DNA from: Cupriavidus malaysiensis
Lineage (GTDB): Bacteria; Pseudomonadota; Gammaproteobacteria; Burkholderiales; Burkholderiaceae
NCBI RefSeq assembly: GCF_001854325.1
Contig: NZ_CP017754.1
Span: 1,984,001 to 2,048,000, forward strand
Length of the DNA stretch: 64,000 bases
Reading direction: 5' to 3'
Shown: in pieces, positions 24,845-32,315 of the stretch
Position numbering within the stretch: position 1 is the first letter of the stretch
Layout: each line of letters starts with the position of its first letter
Program-made: the position numbers and the translations under genes
Notes under the pieces: generated by a model
Databases searched by the model: none
The model's input: the letters and a program-made list of their open reading frames with translations, nothing else
Told to the model about the DNA's origin: nothing

Positions 24845-25276
24845 TTACTGGTGCTCGGCGTTCCAGCGCTGGATCAGCGCCGAGGTGATCTCGATCATCG
24901 AGCAATCGAGCTTCACGCATTGCAGCTTGAACCGCTTGTACACCTTCTCGGGCAGGTCCGCCACGAACCGCACGCCCACCTTCGCGTTGTTCGGCTTGGG
25001 CTGACGACCGGGCCAGTCGTCCCGCGGCGTTTTGAAGTCCGGCAGCTCGACCACCTCCAGCTCGAACGCGCCCGACAGCCACCGCTCGACTTCCCGGGTG
25101 AAGGTCTCGGTCATTTGCAGACCGTTCTGCGCGGTCAGGTGCGCGAACGTGTCCTTGTCCTTCTTCCAGAGGTAGCCGTGGACACGTTTGACGGGGATGG
25201 GATGGCCCCGTGGTGCACGGGTCCGTTTCACAGCCCCTTCGTCGGCCAGGTCCATCACGTCCGTTGTCGTCGCCAT
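24845..25276 (-). CDS. Second tandem RHH-like DNA-binding protein
   Basis: Protein of 143 residues with the same design as the parA partner: a basic N-terminus, a first RHH-like unit (residues about 31-70) and a second unit at about 100-140 (VGVRFVADLPEKVYKRFKLQ followed by SMIEITSALIQRW). Paralogous architecture, not obvious sequence identity. Likely a regulator of partition, transfer or the leader-controlled genes. A palindrome copy lies 72 bp upstream of its start, so it may be under the same control. Confidence 0.55.
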   Translation of the reverse strand: MATTTDVMDLADEGAVKRTRAPRGHPIPVKRVHGYLWKKDKDTFAHLTAQNGLQMTETFTREVERWLSGAFELEVVELPDFKTPRDDWPGRQPKPNNAKVGVRFVADLPEKVYKRFKLQCVKLDCSMIEITSALIQRWNAEHQ

Positions 25277-25347
25277 CCCTTGAAATCCCGTTGATGCTGA
25301 AAGCCCGAGCTTCTCAAGATTCGCCCGGGCGTGCAAGCACTTCTTAC

Positions 25348-25359
25348 GTGCCGTGGCAC
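25348..25359. repeat. Dispersed 12-bp palindrome, copy 12
   Basis: Perfect GTGCCGTGGCAC upstream of the second tandem-RHH gene. Confidence 0.8.
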
Positions 25360-25465
25360 ACCTTGGGCACGCTGACCCACCGGCAACCCCAAGGCGGGTC
25401 CAGCCGGGCACCTCATGGGCTCCCGGTGGCCTGGATCCGTGCCACAGCACGGGTGACCCCCACCC

Positions 25466-25495
25466 CGAACGTCTGAACCTCGAACGGCTGAACGT
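25466..25495. repeat. 15-bp imperfect tandem repeat
   Basis: CGAACGTCTGAACCT then CGAACGGCTGAACGT. The second unit also occurs in the gene-free block near 10115-10129, linking the two non-coding regions. Confidence 0.55.
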
Positions 25496-25569
25496 CCCGC
25501 GGCGTTGCTCGCCGCGCCGTGCCGGTCTCCCCCGTGGGCGCGTGGTCCACACCTTTCCGTGGTCGCTGC

Positions 25570-25775
25570 CCGGTCCGCCTTAACCCGACGTCTAGCCCAA
25601 CACTGTGCCCCTGGTGGGGCAATGGTGCGCTCCGCTGATCGGTCCTCACCCGGTCCTTCACCCCTTCGTGGTTCAGGCGTGCGGCTTCCGGCGATCCCAT
25701 GGCCCCGGGTCCCGGCAGGGCTTCTCCGACGTCAGGCGGCTCCAGACAGCAGAAACCCACGGAAAGGACACAGCC
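25570..25775 (+). promoter_or_regulatory. Conserved 5' leader, copy L1
   Basis: First of three related leaders (also 27608 and 29433), each ending at the start codon of a small gene. Shared order: a CCGACG-x-x-TAG-CC-CAA box, a stem-loop (here GCCCC, TGGT, GGGGC) followed by CAA, a GCGTGCGGCTTCCGG box and a GGCCCCG stretch. The stem sequence changes between copies while pairing is kept, which suggests a structured RNA. Confidence 0.5.
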
Positions 25776-26171
25776 ATGACCACGACGAACCCACAGACCG
25801 GCACGAGCAGCGCAAACCGCGACGGTTCCTTCGCCTCCCAGGCTCACCAAACAGCAGGTGTAACGGCACCGGCCCAACCGTTCAAGAACGAGTGCTACGC
25901 CACCGAGGTGATCAACGGCACCCCCGAGCGTTTCGACGCGATCGAGATTCAGGGCGTCCGCGAGGAGATCGACCTGATCGACCCGGCGAAGAGCTGCTGC
26001 GAGGTGGACAACCAGAACCCGCAGTTTTTCTCCGTCTACCTGCACGAGGTGGAGGGCGGCGTGGCGGGCGTGGCGGACCTTGCGACGCATGAGCTGGCCG
26101 TGGCCTACGCCGAGCAACTGGCGGGTCGCTACGACTGGGCGATCTACGACTACTACCTGACCAACGTTTAA
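25776..26171 (+). CDS. Hypothetical protein under leader L1
   Basis: Protein of 131 residues, not recognised. The Ser/Thr/Gln-rich first 40 residues look disordered; residues 45-131 form a compact acidic domain (FDAIEIQGVREEIDLIDPAK, HELAVAYAEQLAGRYDWAIYD) with a Cys pair (SCCEV). GGAAAGGACACAGCC precedes the ATG. Probably cytoplasmic. Followed 11 nt later by the next gene, so co-transcribed. Confidence 0.6.
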   Translation: MTTTNPQTGTSSANRDGSFASQAHQTAGVTAPAQPFKNECYATEVINGTPERFDAIEIQGVREEIDLIDPAKSCCEVDNQNPQFFSVYLHEVEGGVAGVADLATHELAVAYAEQLAGRYDWAIYDYYLTNV

Positions 26172-26182
26172 GGACCACGACC

Positions 26183-26941
26183 ATGACGACGACCACCATC
26201 TCCGGCATCTCCGCACCCCGCGCCCGTGGTTGGGTGCACGACGGCGAGGTCCGCGAACTGGCGATCGACGGGACCACGTACCGCTTCCGGCTCAACGTCG
26301 AAACCGACGACGACAAGGGCGCCCCGTGGGACGAGGAGGACGGCCACGGCCCGGTGAGCGACTGGACCACGCGCGACAAGCGCCCGGGCGAGTGGGTCCT
26401 TTCGAGCGACCACGGCAGCAAGCGGTTCTACGACGTGGCCGAGGCCAACCGCATCGCGAAGCGTGACGGCTGGGGCTTGTCCGACGCGCAGCGTCAGGCG
26501 TTGATCGCCCGGCTGGCGAAGGACCGCGTGGTGCGCCGCCCCGTGGGCAATGCGACCGTGTCCCACCGTTTCGGCGGGCTGATGCAGGAGCACCGCCGCG
26601 CGACGGAGACCGTGACCATCCCTGGGCGTGACCCGAGCAAACCCCTGACCGAGGGCGAGTTGCGCGCCGAGGCGGTGCGTCTGGACTTCGAGCACCTGCG
26701 CCGCTGGGCCGCCGACCAGTGGCACTGGGTGGGCGTGGTCGTGACTCTGCTGGGCGAGGACGAGGACATGGACGACCTCGTGGCGAACGATTACGGGCAC
26801 GCGTTGTGGGGCATCGACAGCGACAGCGACGGGTACCTCGAGGGCGTGGCCATGGATCTGATGGCGGAGGCCGCCAACGAGGCGCACCGCGAGACCCTGG
26901 AAGCGGCGCACTGGGCGTCGCGCGACGTCGAAACCCACTGA
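26183..26941 (+). CDS. Hypothetical protein
   Basis: Protein of 252 residues, strongly acidic, no recognised domain. Trp-rich (RGWVHDG, WAADQWHWVGV) and C-terminally Asp/Glu-rich (GEDEDMDDLVANDYG). The middle includes a basic patch (AKDRVVRRPVGN). No signal or membrane segment. It sits 11 nt after the previous stop and 56 nt before the next gene, giving a three-gene operon from leader L1. Confidence 0.6.
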   Translation: MTTTTISGISAPRARGWVHDGEVRELAIDGTTYRFRLNVETDDDKGAPWDEEDGHGPVSDWTTRDKRPGEWVLSSDHGSKRFYDVAEANRIAKRDGWGLSDAQRQALIARLAKDRVVRRPVGNATVSHRFGGLMQEHRRATETVTIPGRDPSKPLTEGELRAEAVRLDFEHLRRWAADQWHWVGVVVTLLGEDEDMDDLVANDYGHALWGIDSDSDGYLEGVAMDLMAEAANEAHRETLEAAHWASRDVETH

Positions 26942-26954
26942 TTCACCCGGATCC

Positions 26955-26966
26955 GTGCCACGGCAC
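26955..26966. repeat. Dispersed 12-bp palindrome, copy 13
   Basis: Perfect GTGCCACGGCAC between two genes of the L1 operon. Confidence 0.8.
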
Positions 26967-26996
26967 GGGTCCACCCCATCAAAAACGGAGAACACG

Positions 26997-27251
26997 ATGG
27001 CACGCAAGAACGCACGCACCGTCCGGACCCAGGCCCTGGTCGACGGGTTCCGCGGCAACGACAACGAGTTTTCCATGCTCAAGGGGGTGCTGTGCATGGC
27101 CCACGGCTGGAGCTACCCCGACAACCAACGGCTGGGCGTGCTGATCGACAGCTCGCTGATCGCTCAGCGGATGGACGAGATCAACAACGAAGCCCGGGCC
27201 CGCATGCTCGCCGAGCTGGACGCGATGAAGCGGGGCGAGTCGACGACCTGA
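26997..27251 (+). CDS. Small hypothetical protein
   Basis: Protein of 84 residues with a basic N-terminus and a helical C-terminal half (IAQRMDEINNEARARMLAEL). Not recognised; size and charge suit a small nucleic-acid or protein-binding factor. GGAG lies 6-9 nt upstream of the ATG. Last gene before leader L2. Confidence 0.55.
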   Translation: MARKNARTVRTQALVDGFRGNDNEFSMLKGVLCMAHGWSYPDNQRLGVLIDSSLIAQRMDEINNEARARMLAELDAMKRGESTT

Positions 27252-27607
27252 CGGGCGGGGTGCCCCGCGAGGGCGGGGCTGCAAAACGGCGCGGGCAGGC
27301 GATTCGGCCACTGATCGCTATCGACGCCACTACGGTGCTGCTGACGCTCAACCGCCGGAGCCCGCGGGACCACGACCGGCCGGGATGGCCTGGCAGGGCG
27401 TGAAAAGCGGCGCTCGAACCGTCCAGCGCGGAGGGCCGCTCCGAGCGTTGGGCGAAGCATCCAGCAGGTGCTCCGCTGACGGCAACGACCACGGCACTCG
27501 ACCGTAGGGCGGCCGAGCATCGACGGGCGGGTTGCCCGTCGGCGGTGGTGTCAAGCGTGGCGCGGTGATCCCTGGGCTCAGGGGTGGTTGAAAACGTTCG
27601 TTGCTCC
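27252..27607. other. Gene-free stretch upstream of leader L2
   Basis: GC-rich, with a GGGCGGGG-type hairpin right after the stop at 27251 that may end the L1 operon. No gene seen. Confidence 0.45.
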
Positions 27608-27823
27608 CCGGTCCGCCTTTCACCGACGCATAGGCCAAACCGTCCCACTGGTGGGGCAAGGGTGCTGCGCAGCGTTGCCACGTTCCTCTCCCGTTCCCCT
27701 TGTTCCTCGGCGCGTGCGGCATCCGGGCGTGCCCTGGCCCCGTGGTCCTGTTCGTCCTCTTTATGCGTCAAGGCGGCTCCGAAGAGCAAACGAACTCAAC
27801 CCACCCTGAGAAGGAGAAACACC
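27608..27823 (+). promoter_or_regulatory. Conserved 5' leader, copy L2
   Basis: Shares CCGGTCCGCC with L1 and the boxes ACCGACG-CATAG-GCCAA, GGTGGGGCAAGGGTGC, GCGTGCGGCATCCGG and TGGCCCCG with the family. The stem is CCCAC, TG, GTGGG, different from L1 but still paired. Confidence 0.5.
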
Positions 27824-28318
27824 ATGGCTCACCTTACCGACACCACCGCACAAGCCAAACCGCGCCGTTCCTCGCGCCCCAAGGCTTCCCAAGAGCAAGT
27901 TTCCAACGTCAACAACCAGGAGGGGACCATGACGACCAGCACCGCAGCAGCACCGGCAGCAGATGCCACCTTCGCCGACGTGGCGGACGCCACCAGCAAC
28001 ACCGGTACGGCAGAGGGCACCACGGCAGCAGCACCCGCACCGGCGGGCAAGGCTCCCGAAGCGGACAAGCCGAAGGTCCACTACCTGCGCGTGTTCGTGC
28101 TGGCCACCACGGCCGCCGGCACCCACGAGTTCTTCACCACCATCGTCGGCGCGACCGACGAGGAGATCGCGGGCAAGAAGCACCTGAGCAAGGCCACCCG
28201 CAAGGCGATGGTCGAGGGGTATCGCTGGCCGATGACCCCGTTCGACGAGCGGAGCGCAGCAGCGCGTCAGCTCGACGTGATGGCAGGCCGTCAGGCGGAT
28301 GCGATGGCCCGCGCGTAA
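27824..28318 (+). CDS. Hypothetical protein with two plausible starts
   Basis: Protein of 164 residues. The first 90 residues are Ala/Thr/Pro-rich and probably disordered; residues 90-164 form the folded part (VHYLRVFVLATTAAGTHEFF). GAAGGAGAAACACC precedes the ATG at 27824. A second, stronger Shine-Dalgarno (CCAGGAGGGGACC) precedes an in-frame ATG at 27929, giving a 129-residue form. Both products may be made. No known family; not membrane-bound. Confidence 0.6.
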   Translation: MAHLTDTTAQAKPRRSSRPKASQEQVSNVNNQEGTMTTSTAAAPAADATFADVADATSNTGTAEGTTAAAPAPAGKAPEADKPKVHYLRVFVLATTAAGTHEFFTTIVGATDEEIAGKKHLSKATRKAMVEGYRWPMTPFDERSAAARQLDVMAGRQADAMARA

Positions 28319-28328
28319 GGCGTCCCCG

Positions 28329-28348
28329 GCGGGGTGGTGACACCCCGC
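28329..28348 (+). other. Hairpin between two genes
   Basis: GCGGGGTG, GTGA loop, CACCCCGC, no T-run; 10 nt after the previous stop. Could limit read-through or protect the upstream message. Confidence 0.45.
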
Positions 28349-28374
28349 TGGACCTTTCCACCGAGGAGATCGCG

Positions 28375-28554
28375 ATGACCCGGAACGACTACAAGAAGGC
28401 CCGACGACTGCTGCGCGACAACGGGCGGTACGCGCTGCGCTGGCTCCCGGCCGACGTGGCGGCGGTGATGGACCGCCTGATGTTCACGAAGACCCGCGAT
28501 CCGCTGGCGGACCGGGCGTTCATGAAGGACTACGACCGCCGGCTGGCGGGCTGA
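28375..28554 (+). CDS. Small basic protein
   Basis: Protein of 59 residues, Arg/Lys/Asp-rich (RNDYKKARRLLRDNGRYALR), predicted helical. Not recognised. GAGGAG precedes the ATG. Very small and basic, so nucleic-acid binding is possible. It ends 8 nt before the first of two similar hairpins. Confidence 0.5.
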   Translation: MTRNDYKKARRLLRDNGRYALRWLPADVAAVMDRLMFTKTRDPLADRAFMKDYDRRLAG

Positions 28555-28561
28555 CCAACAC

Positions 28562-28592
28562 GGGACCCGCACGCTACGGTTTGCCGGGTCCC
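28562..28592 (+). promoter_or_regulatory. Paired hairpin element H1
   Basis: GGGACCCG (28562-28569) and CGGGTCCC (28585-28592) enclose a 15-nt loop beginning CACGCTACGGTTTG. The same 14-nt loop sits in a different stem at 28938-28970. A TACGGT inside the loop resembles a -10 box. It lies 18 nt upstream of a start codon. Confidence 0.55.
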
Positions 28593-28609
28593 ACCCAACG
28601 GAGAGAACG

Positions 28610-28912
28610 ATGCACCACCTGACAACGAAATACGCACCGGACGAACGTGTGGCGGCGGTGGTGCGCCGCACCGGTTGCACCGAGCAACAAGCGGTCAACG
28701 AGCTGATCGCGGAGGAGGGCGGTGTGGACGACGCGGTGCGGAACCTGAACGGCATGGCTCGCACCACGGGCGACGATCCGCGACTGCTCCCCCGGGCTGA
28801 CTGGCAGACCCAGGCGCGCGGGACGAACGACGCCGAATACGAGATCTACCGGACGAACGCGGAATCGCTGGGCTGGCGGGTGAAGTCCTACGACGAGTGG
28901 CTCAACAGCTAA
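28610..28912 (+). CDS. Small UBA-like protein
   Basis: Protein of 100 residues. Residues 10-50 (DERVAAVVRRTGCTEQQAVN followed by GVDDAVRNLN) show the three-helix pattern of UBA/NAC-type domains found in EF-Ts and NAC, which bind proteins. The C-terminal half is Trp/Asp-rich and unassigned. GGAG precedes the ATG. The gene is flanked by two hairpins with identical loops, a cassette-like layout. Confidence 0.5.
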   Translation: MHHLTTKYAPDERVAAVVRRTGCTEQQAVNELIAEEGGVDDAVRNLNGMARTTGDDPRLLPRADWQTQARGTNDAEYEIYRTNAESLGWRVKSYDEWLNS

Positions 28913-28922
28913 CCCCCAGGCC

Positions 28923-28934
28923 GTGCCCAGGCAC
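28923..28934. repeat. Dispersed 12-bp palindrome, copy 14
   Basis: Perfect GTGCCCAGGCAC, directly before hairpin H2. Confidence 0.8.
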
Positions 28935-28937
28935 GGC

Positions 28938-28970
28938 CCGTCCCCGCACGCTACGGTTTGACGGGGACGG
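28938..28970 (+). promoter_or_regulatory. Paired hairpin element H2
   Basis: CCGTCCCCG and CGGGGACGG arms around a 15-nt loop starting CACGCTACGGTTTG, identical to H1 over 14 nt. No gene starts soon after it, so it is not simply a leader of the next gene. Confidence 0.55.
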
Positions 28971-29432
28971 CAGCACGACGTGGCCGGCGGACCGACTGGC
29001 CGCTACCAGGTCCCGGTGCGGGTGGGCCCTGGCAGCGGGGGAGCGGAACGCGCGGGGGCGTTCCGCCAACGTCAACACCGCCCGGGGACCCGGGCACTCG
29101 AACGGCAGGCCTTCGGCCTCGATCGCGGGCAGGACGTCGTCCCCTGGGCGAGGGCGCGGAAGCGATCGACCGGGCCTCCGGCCCCGGGGTGTTTCCCTCG
29201 GGTCCGGTACCACCCTCGGACGGTGTCCTCGTTCGGCTCGCCCAGCACGTCCTGCCCGACCAGGCGGCGCGCTCTCGCGCGTCGCAACGCTGGCACCGTG
29301 CCTGGGCACGGCTTGACCATCCCCCCCCTGCACAGCATTTCCCCCGGAACCGCGCACGACGCACCACCCAGTCCACGGCATCGCGATGCGTTCCCGCGCT
29401 GGGTGCGGGTCCATTCCCCTGTTGCGCGACTG
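28971..29432. other. Gene-free stretch
   Basis: About 460 bases of GC-rich DNA between hairpin H2 and leader L3. It contains one palindrome (29298-29309) and no convincing gene on either strand. Confidence 0.5.
29298..29309. repeat. Dispersed 12-bp palindrome, copy 15
   Basis: Perfect GTGCCTGGGCAC about 120 bp upstream of leader L3. Confidence 0.8.
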
Positions 29433-29628
29433 CTCCCTTTCGCCTCCCGACCGACGTGTAGCCCAACCCGTTCCCCTGTTGGGGCAAGGCACCGCTGGCG
29501 CTCGTCGTCCTCTCCCGGTCCCTTCGGGCGTGCGGCATCCGGCGACGGCCTGGCCCCGGTTCCCGGGCTGGTCTGTTCCCACGTCACGGCGAAAACGGGA
29601 AGCAGAACCCACTCACAGGAGAACAGAC
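29433..29628 (+). promoter_or_regulatory. Conserved 5' leader, copy L3
   Basis: ACCGACG-TGTAG-CCCAAC, stem CCCC/GGGG with TGTT loop, GGGGCAAGG, GGCGTGCGGCATCCGGCGA and TGGCCCCGG occur in the same order as in L1 and L2. It is shorter by about 20 nt between the second and third boxes. Confidence 0.5.
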
Positions 29629-29958
29629 ATGACCCGCACCCAGCAACGCATCGCGACCACGAACGTCCTGGCCCAGGACGTTCCCTTCTCGATCCCGGCT
29701 CAACAAAAAGCAGATGTGGTGAAGCTCGACCGCGACACCTGCCTGCGCTACGACCTGACCGGTGGCCCGGTTTACGTCACGCGCGAGGCTGCAGAAAGCC
29801 CCTACATCGAGCAGGCGCTGGAATGGTTCACAGATGCACCGGGCAGCATCGAGACCGGCATGACGGTGGTCATCGCCCCGGGCCTCGAATGCCTGTTTGG
29901 CTTCGACCCGCACGCCTCGAATCGGGACGCGTTTTTCCTCTACATCTGGAAGAACTGA
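29629..29958 (+). CDS. Hypothetical protein under leader L3
   Basis: Protein of 109 residues, not recognised. An acidic alpha/beta domain with a helix (ESPYIEQALEWFTDAPG) and a final strand (AFFLYIWKN). Its size, acidity and leader resemble the L1 protein (FFSVYLHEV, aromatic strands), so the leader-controlled proteins may be distantly related. ACAGGAGAACAGAC gives a good ribosome-binding site. Confidence 0.6.
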   Translation: MTRTQQRIATTNVLAQDVPFSIPAQQKADVVKLDRDTCLRYDLTGGPVYVTREAAESPYIEQALEWFTDAPGSIETGMTVVIAPGLECLFGFDPHASNRDAFFLYIWKN

Positions 29959-30011
29959 GCACCCAGCCGGGTGCTGCGGCGCCCGGCATCACCACCACGA
30001 GGACCACGACG

Positions 30012-30236
30012 ATGACCCGCACCCCCAAGACCCGGACGCTTTACTCGGTCCGCTACTACCGCACCGGCCACGTGATCGGCACCGCCATCGGGCACAAGGC
30101 CCGGCTGGTCCCGCTGCGGATCGCCAGACGCATCGCGCGGCGCTTGCGCCGGAGCGGGCTGGAGGTCCAGCTCGCGTCCATGGTCGTGCGCCTGACCCCG
30201 GCGCAAGCCGAGCACCTGGCGCGGCGCTACGGGTAG
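30012..30236 (+). CDS. Small very basic protein
   Basis: Protein of 74 residues dominated by Arg (RLVPLRIARRIARRLRRSG) in a long helix. Likely binds nucleic acid or ribosomes. Not recognised. Second gene of the L3 unit, 54 nt after the previous stop. Confidence 0.5.
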   Translation: MTRTPKTRTLYSVRYYRTGHVIGTAIGHKARLVPLRIARRIARRLRRSGLEVQLASMVVRLTPAQAEHLARRYG

Positions 30237-30258
30237 GGAGCGGACCAGACGCTGGGCC

Positions 30259-30270
30259 GTGCCTTGGCAC
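30259..30270. repeat. Dispersed 12-bp palindrome, copy 16
   Basis: Perfect GTGCCTTGGCAC in the gap between convergent genes. Confidence 0.8.
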
Positions 30271-30354
30271 GGCTTGACGTGCAACAGGTGGCATGAGAGC
30301 CTGGTCGTACAGCAACGGCGACCGGTGATCTCCTCCCGCCGGTTGCGATGCTCG

Positions 30355-30379
30355 AAGGGCCAGCGAAACGCTGGCCCTT
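30355..30379. terminator. Bidirectional hairpin terminator
   Basis: AAGGGCCAGCG, AAA, CGCTGGCCCTT between the L3 unit and the leftward T6SS cassette. Confidence 0.75.
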
Positions 30380-30389
30380 CCCATTGGCG

Positions 30390-31565
30390 CTACGCGGACC
30401 GGCCCGGCAGGCCCATGCGCTCCCGGAGCTTCTGGGTGAGCGTTTCGATGGCGGCGCGTTCGTCCGTCACCTTGGGCGTCTTGTGCAGCTCGACCCACCA
30501 GGTGCTGATCTGGTCCTCCGGCACGTCGAACCGGCGCAGCCAAGTCTCGGTGGCCACCACCGTGTTCAGGAGCGGGGAGGTGCTGTCGAGCGTCCCGTCC
30601 TGCAACGTGTCGATCGTGTCGGCCACGATCGGGCGCAGCGCCTGGTTGAGGATCACGTACGCGGGCGGCGGCAGGACCGGCTTGCCCGGACCGTCGGAGA
30701 TCCCGGTTTCCGGCGCGGCACCCGCCTGGATGATGAGGCCACCGTCGCCCAAGGGCTCGCGGATGAACCAGTCCGGCGGGAGCGCGAGGGACGACGCACC
30801 GCCGACCTCGCGGACCAGCTCCGCGTCGAGCGCGTTCAGCCAGTCCACCGTCTTGATCTTCGTGTAGAGCTTGCGCACGTTCACACGCGCGGGGTCGCCC
30901 ACGTCGACGCCGGGCCCGAAGCGGCGGGCGTAGAAGAACTCGCTGGCCTCGTTCGGGCGGCGGCCCATCGGGGGCACGTTCACCGCAAACCCGGCGTGAC
31001 CGTGGACGGTGGGCAGGGCCTCGGCGAAGGCGTTGAACATCGCTTGGAACCGAGCGGGGCGGTGCACGAGGAACGCACGCGGGACGGTGAAGGACACCGC
31101 ATCCAGGCCGCGCTTGCGTTCGGCTTTCCAGTCGCTCAGCGCGAACACGGTGAAATCGTAGAAACCGGTGGCGAGCTTGTGGTCGGCGCTGGTCATGGCC
31201 ACGGCCAGCGTCTGGTTGGCGGGCACCGACGACGCCAGGCGTGCGAATCCCGACGGGTCGTAGGCGGTCGGGTCCTCTCCCTCGGCGTACAGCCAGCGCA
31301 GGGGGCCGGTCTTCGACGGCTCCTGGCCGGCGGCCACTTCGCTGGCGTGGTGGTACTCGTCGATCACCGCGCTGTACTGCTCGAAGCAGCTCACGAGCGC
31401 CTTGCGGACCTCGGGGGTGCACCCGTTGCGGAAATACAGGGCGCCCCGGACCACCAGCGCGGCGCCGGTGATCCCCTTGCGGTGCGGGGGCTCGTAGAGG
31501 CCATAAGGCATCGTGTCCGCGCGGCGCGGATCCTTCGCCCAGGCTTCGATCTGATCGTTTGTCAT
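30390..31565 (-). CDS. DUF3396 (type VI immunity) protein
   Basis: Protein of 391 residues of the DUF3396/type VI immunity family. Recognisable parts are LVVRGALYFRNGCTPEVRKA near the N-terminus and TVDWLNALDAELV in the second half. Such proteins are encoded next to T6SS effectors and neutralise them in the producing cell. It follows the VRR-NUC effector gene by 9 nt on the same strand, so it is the likely cognate immunity protein. No signal peptide, consistent with protection from a cytoplasmic nuclease. Confidence 0.82.
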   Translation of the reverse strand: MTNDQIEAWAKDPRRADTMPYGLYEPPHRKGITGAALVVRGALYFRNGCTPEVRKALVSCFEQYSAVIDEYHHASEVAAGQEPSKTGPLRWLYAEGEDPTAYDPSGFARLASSVPANQTLAVAMTSADHKLATGFYDFTVFALSDWKAERKRGLDAVSFTVPRAFLVHRPARFQAMFNAFAEALPTVHGHAGFAVNVPPMGRRPNEASEFFYARRFGPGVDVGDPARVNVRKLYTKIKTVDWLNALDAELVREVGGASSLALPPDWFIREPLGDGGLIIQAGAAPETGISDGPGKPVLPPPAYVILNQALRPIVADTIDTLQDGTLDSTSPLLNTVVATETWLRRFDVPEDQISTWWVELHKTPKVTDERAAIETLTQKLRERMGLPGRSA

Positions 31566-31574
31566 GGCGTCAAC

Positions 31575-32315
31575 TTACCAGATGGGTGGGGCGGGGAACG
31601 GGGCAGGGCCTGGCGCGACCGGCGGAAGCGGAGGGCCTCCGGGTGCGCTGCTGCCACCACCGTACAGATCTTCGAGGTCCGTCTGCGGCGCGCGTTGCTT
31701 GGACGACGAGGTTTGCTTCTCCCCTTCGTCGTCGCCGCACCCGCACTCGGTGGCCCCGAGGTGGGCAAACTTCGCCGGACTGCCCGCGATTTCCACGTAG
31801 TCGGCCTCTTGGTCAGGGCCGTACCGGTCCCCGGGGAACTTCATTTCGACGACCGTCTTAATGTTCGATTGTACGGGCGGCTGGGTCGGGTCGTTGACGA
31901 TCACGACGTCTGGGCGTCGCACGTCCCCGGACTGGTACTTGGTGCCCTTGCTGGGCCACACGTCTCGGATCCACTGGCGGATGCTCGAATGCGGCTCAAG
32001 CGGATCGTCATAGTCCATGATCGGAGATGGGGGCTCGGTGGTCATGTCGTACGGCTGCTCCGGGCGGTATTCCGTCGGAGCGCCCGTCTCCATTTTCGAG
32101 ACCTCGTTCGCTAGGCCCAGACGCTGTTCGACGCACTTCTGGCGCTGGACGCGTCCGGACTTGGTGGCGACACCGATCTGCCGGCATTTGCAGAACGTGC
32201 GGCACAGGACCTCGCGGTCCTTCGGCGAGAGGCGGGCAGCGCTGGCCCCGACCTGGGTGGTCTGGCCTTCCGGGCTCATCCCGCCGGACGACGATCCGGG
32301 GGCGTACCCAGTCAT
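31575..32315 (-). CDS. VRR-NUC-type T6SS nuclease effector
   Basis: Protein of 246 residues. The N-terminal 90 residues carry Cys pairs (LCRTFCKC). Residues about 95-190 resemble a VRR-NUC (PD-(D/E)xK) nuclease: YRPEQPYDM, then RRPDVVIVND with the catalytic Asp and VVEMKFPGD with the ExK-like pair. The Pro-rich tail (GGPPLPPVAPGPAPFPAPP) is unusual. VRR-NUC effectors delivered by T6SS cut DNA in rival cells. It overlaps the PAAR gene start-to-stop by 4 nt and is followed by its presumed immunity gene. Confidence 0.78.
   Translation of the reverse strand: MTGYAPGSSSGGMSPEGQTTQVGASAARLSPKDREVLCRTFCKCRQIGVATKSGRVQRQKCVEQRLGLANEVSKMETGAPTEYRPEQPYDMTTEPPSPIMDYDDPLEPHSSIRQWIRDVWPSKGTKYQSGDVRRPDVVIVNDPTQPPVQSNIKTVVEMKFPGDRYGPDQEADYVEIAGSPAKFAHLGATECGCGDDEGEKQTSSSKQRAPQTDLEDLYGGGSSAPGGPPLPPVAPGPAPFPAPPIW

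Larger units (their letters stand above)
25277..25569. other. Intergenic region upstream of leader L1
   Basis: Contains the palindrome at 25348-25359, a one-mismatch palindrome (25439-25450) and a 15-bp tandem repeat. No gene seen. Confidence 0.5.

Noticed and set aside
28980..29461. Coding frames between hairpin H2 and leader L3
   Set aside because: No ribosome-binding site and Arg/Pro/Ser-rich composition in all frames.
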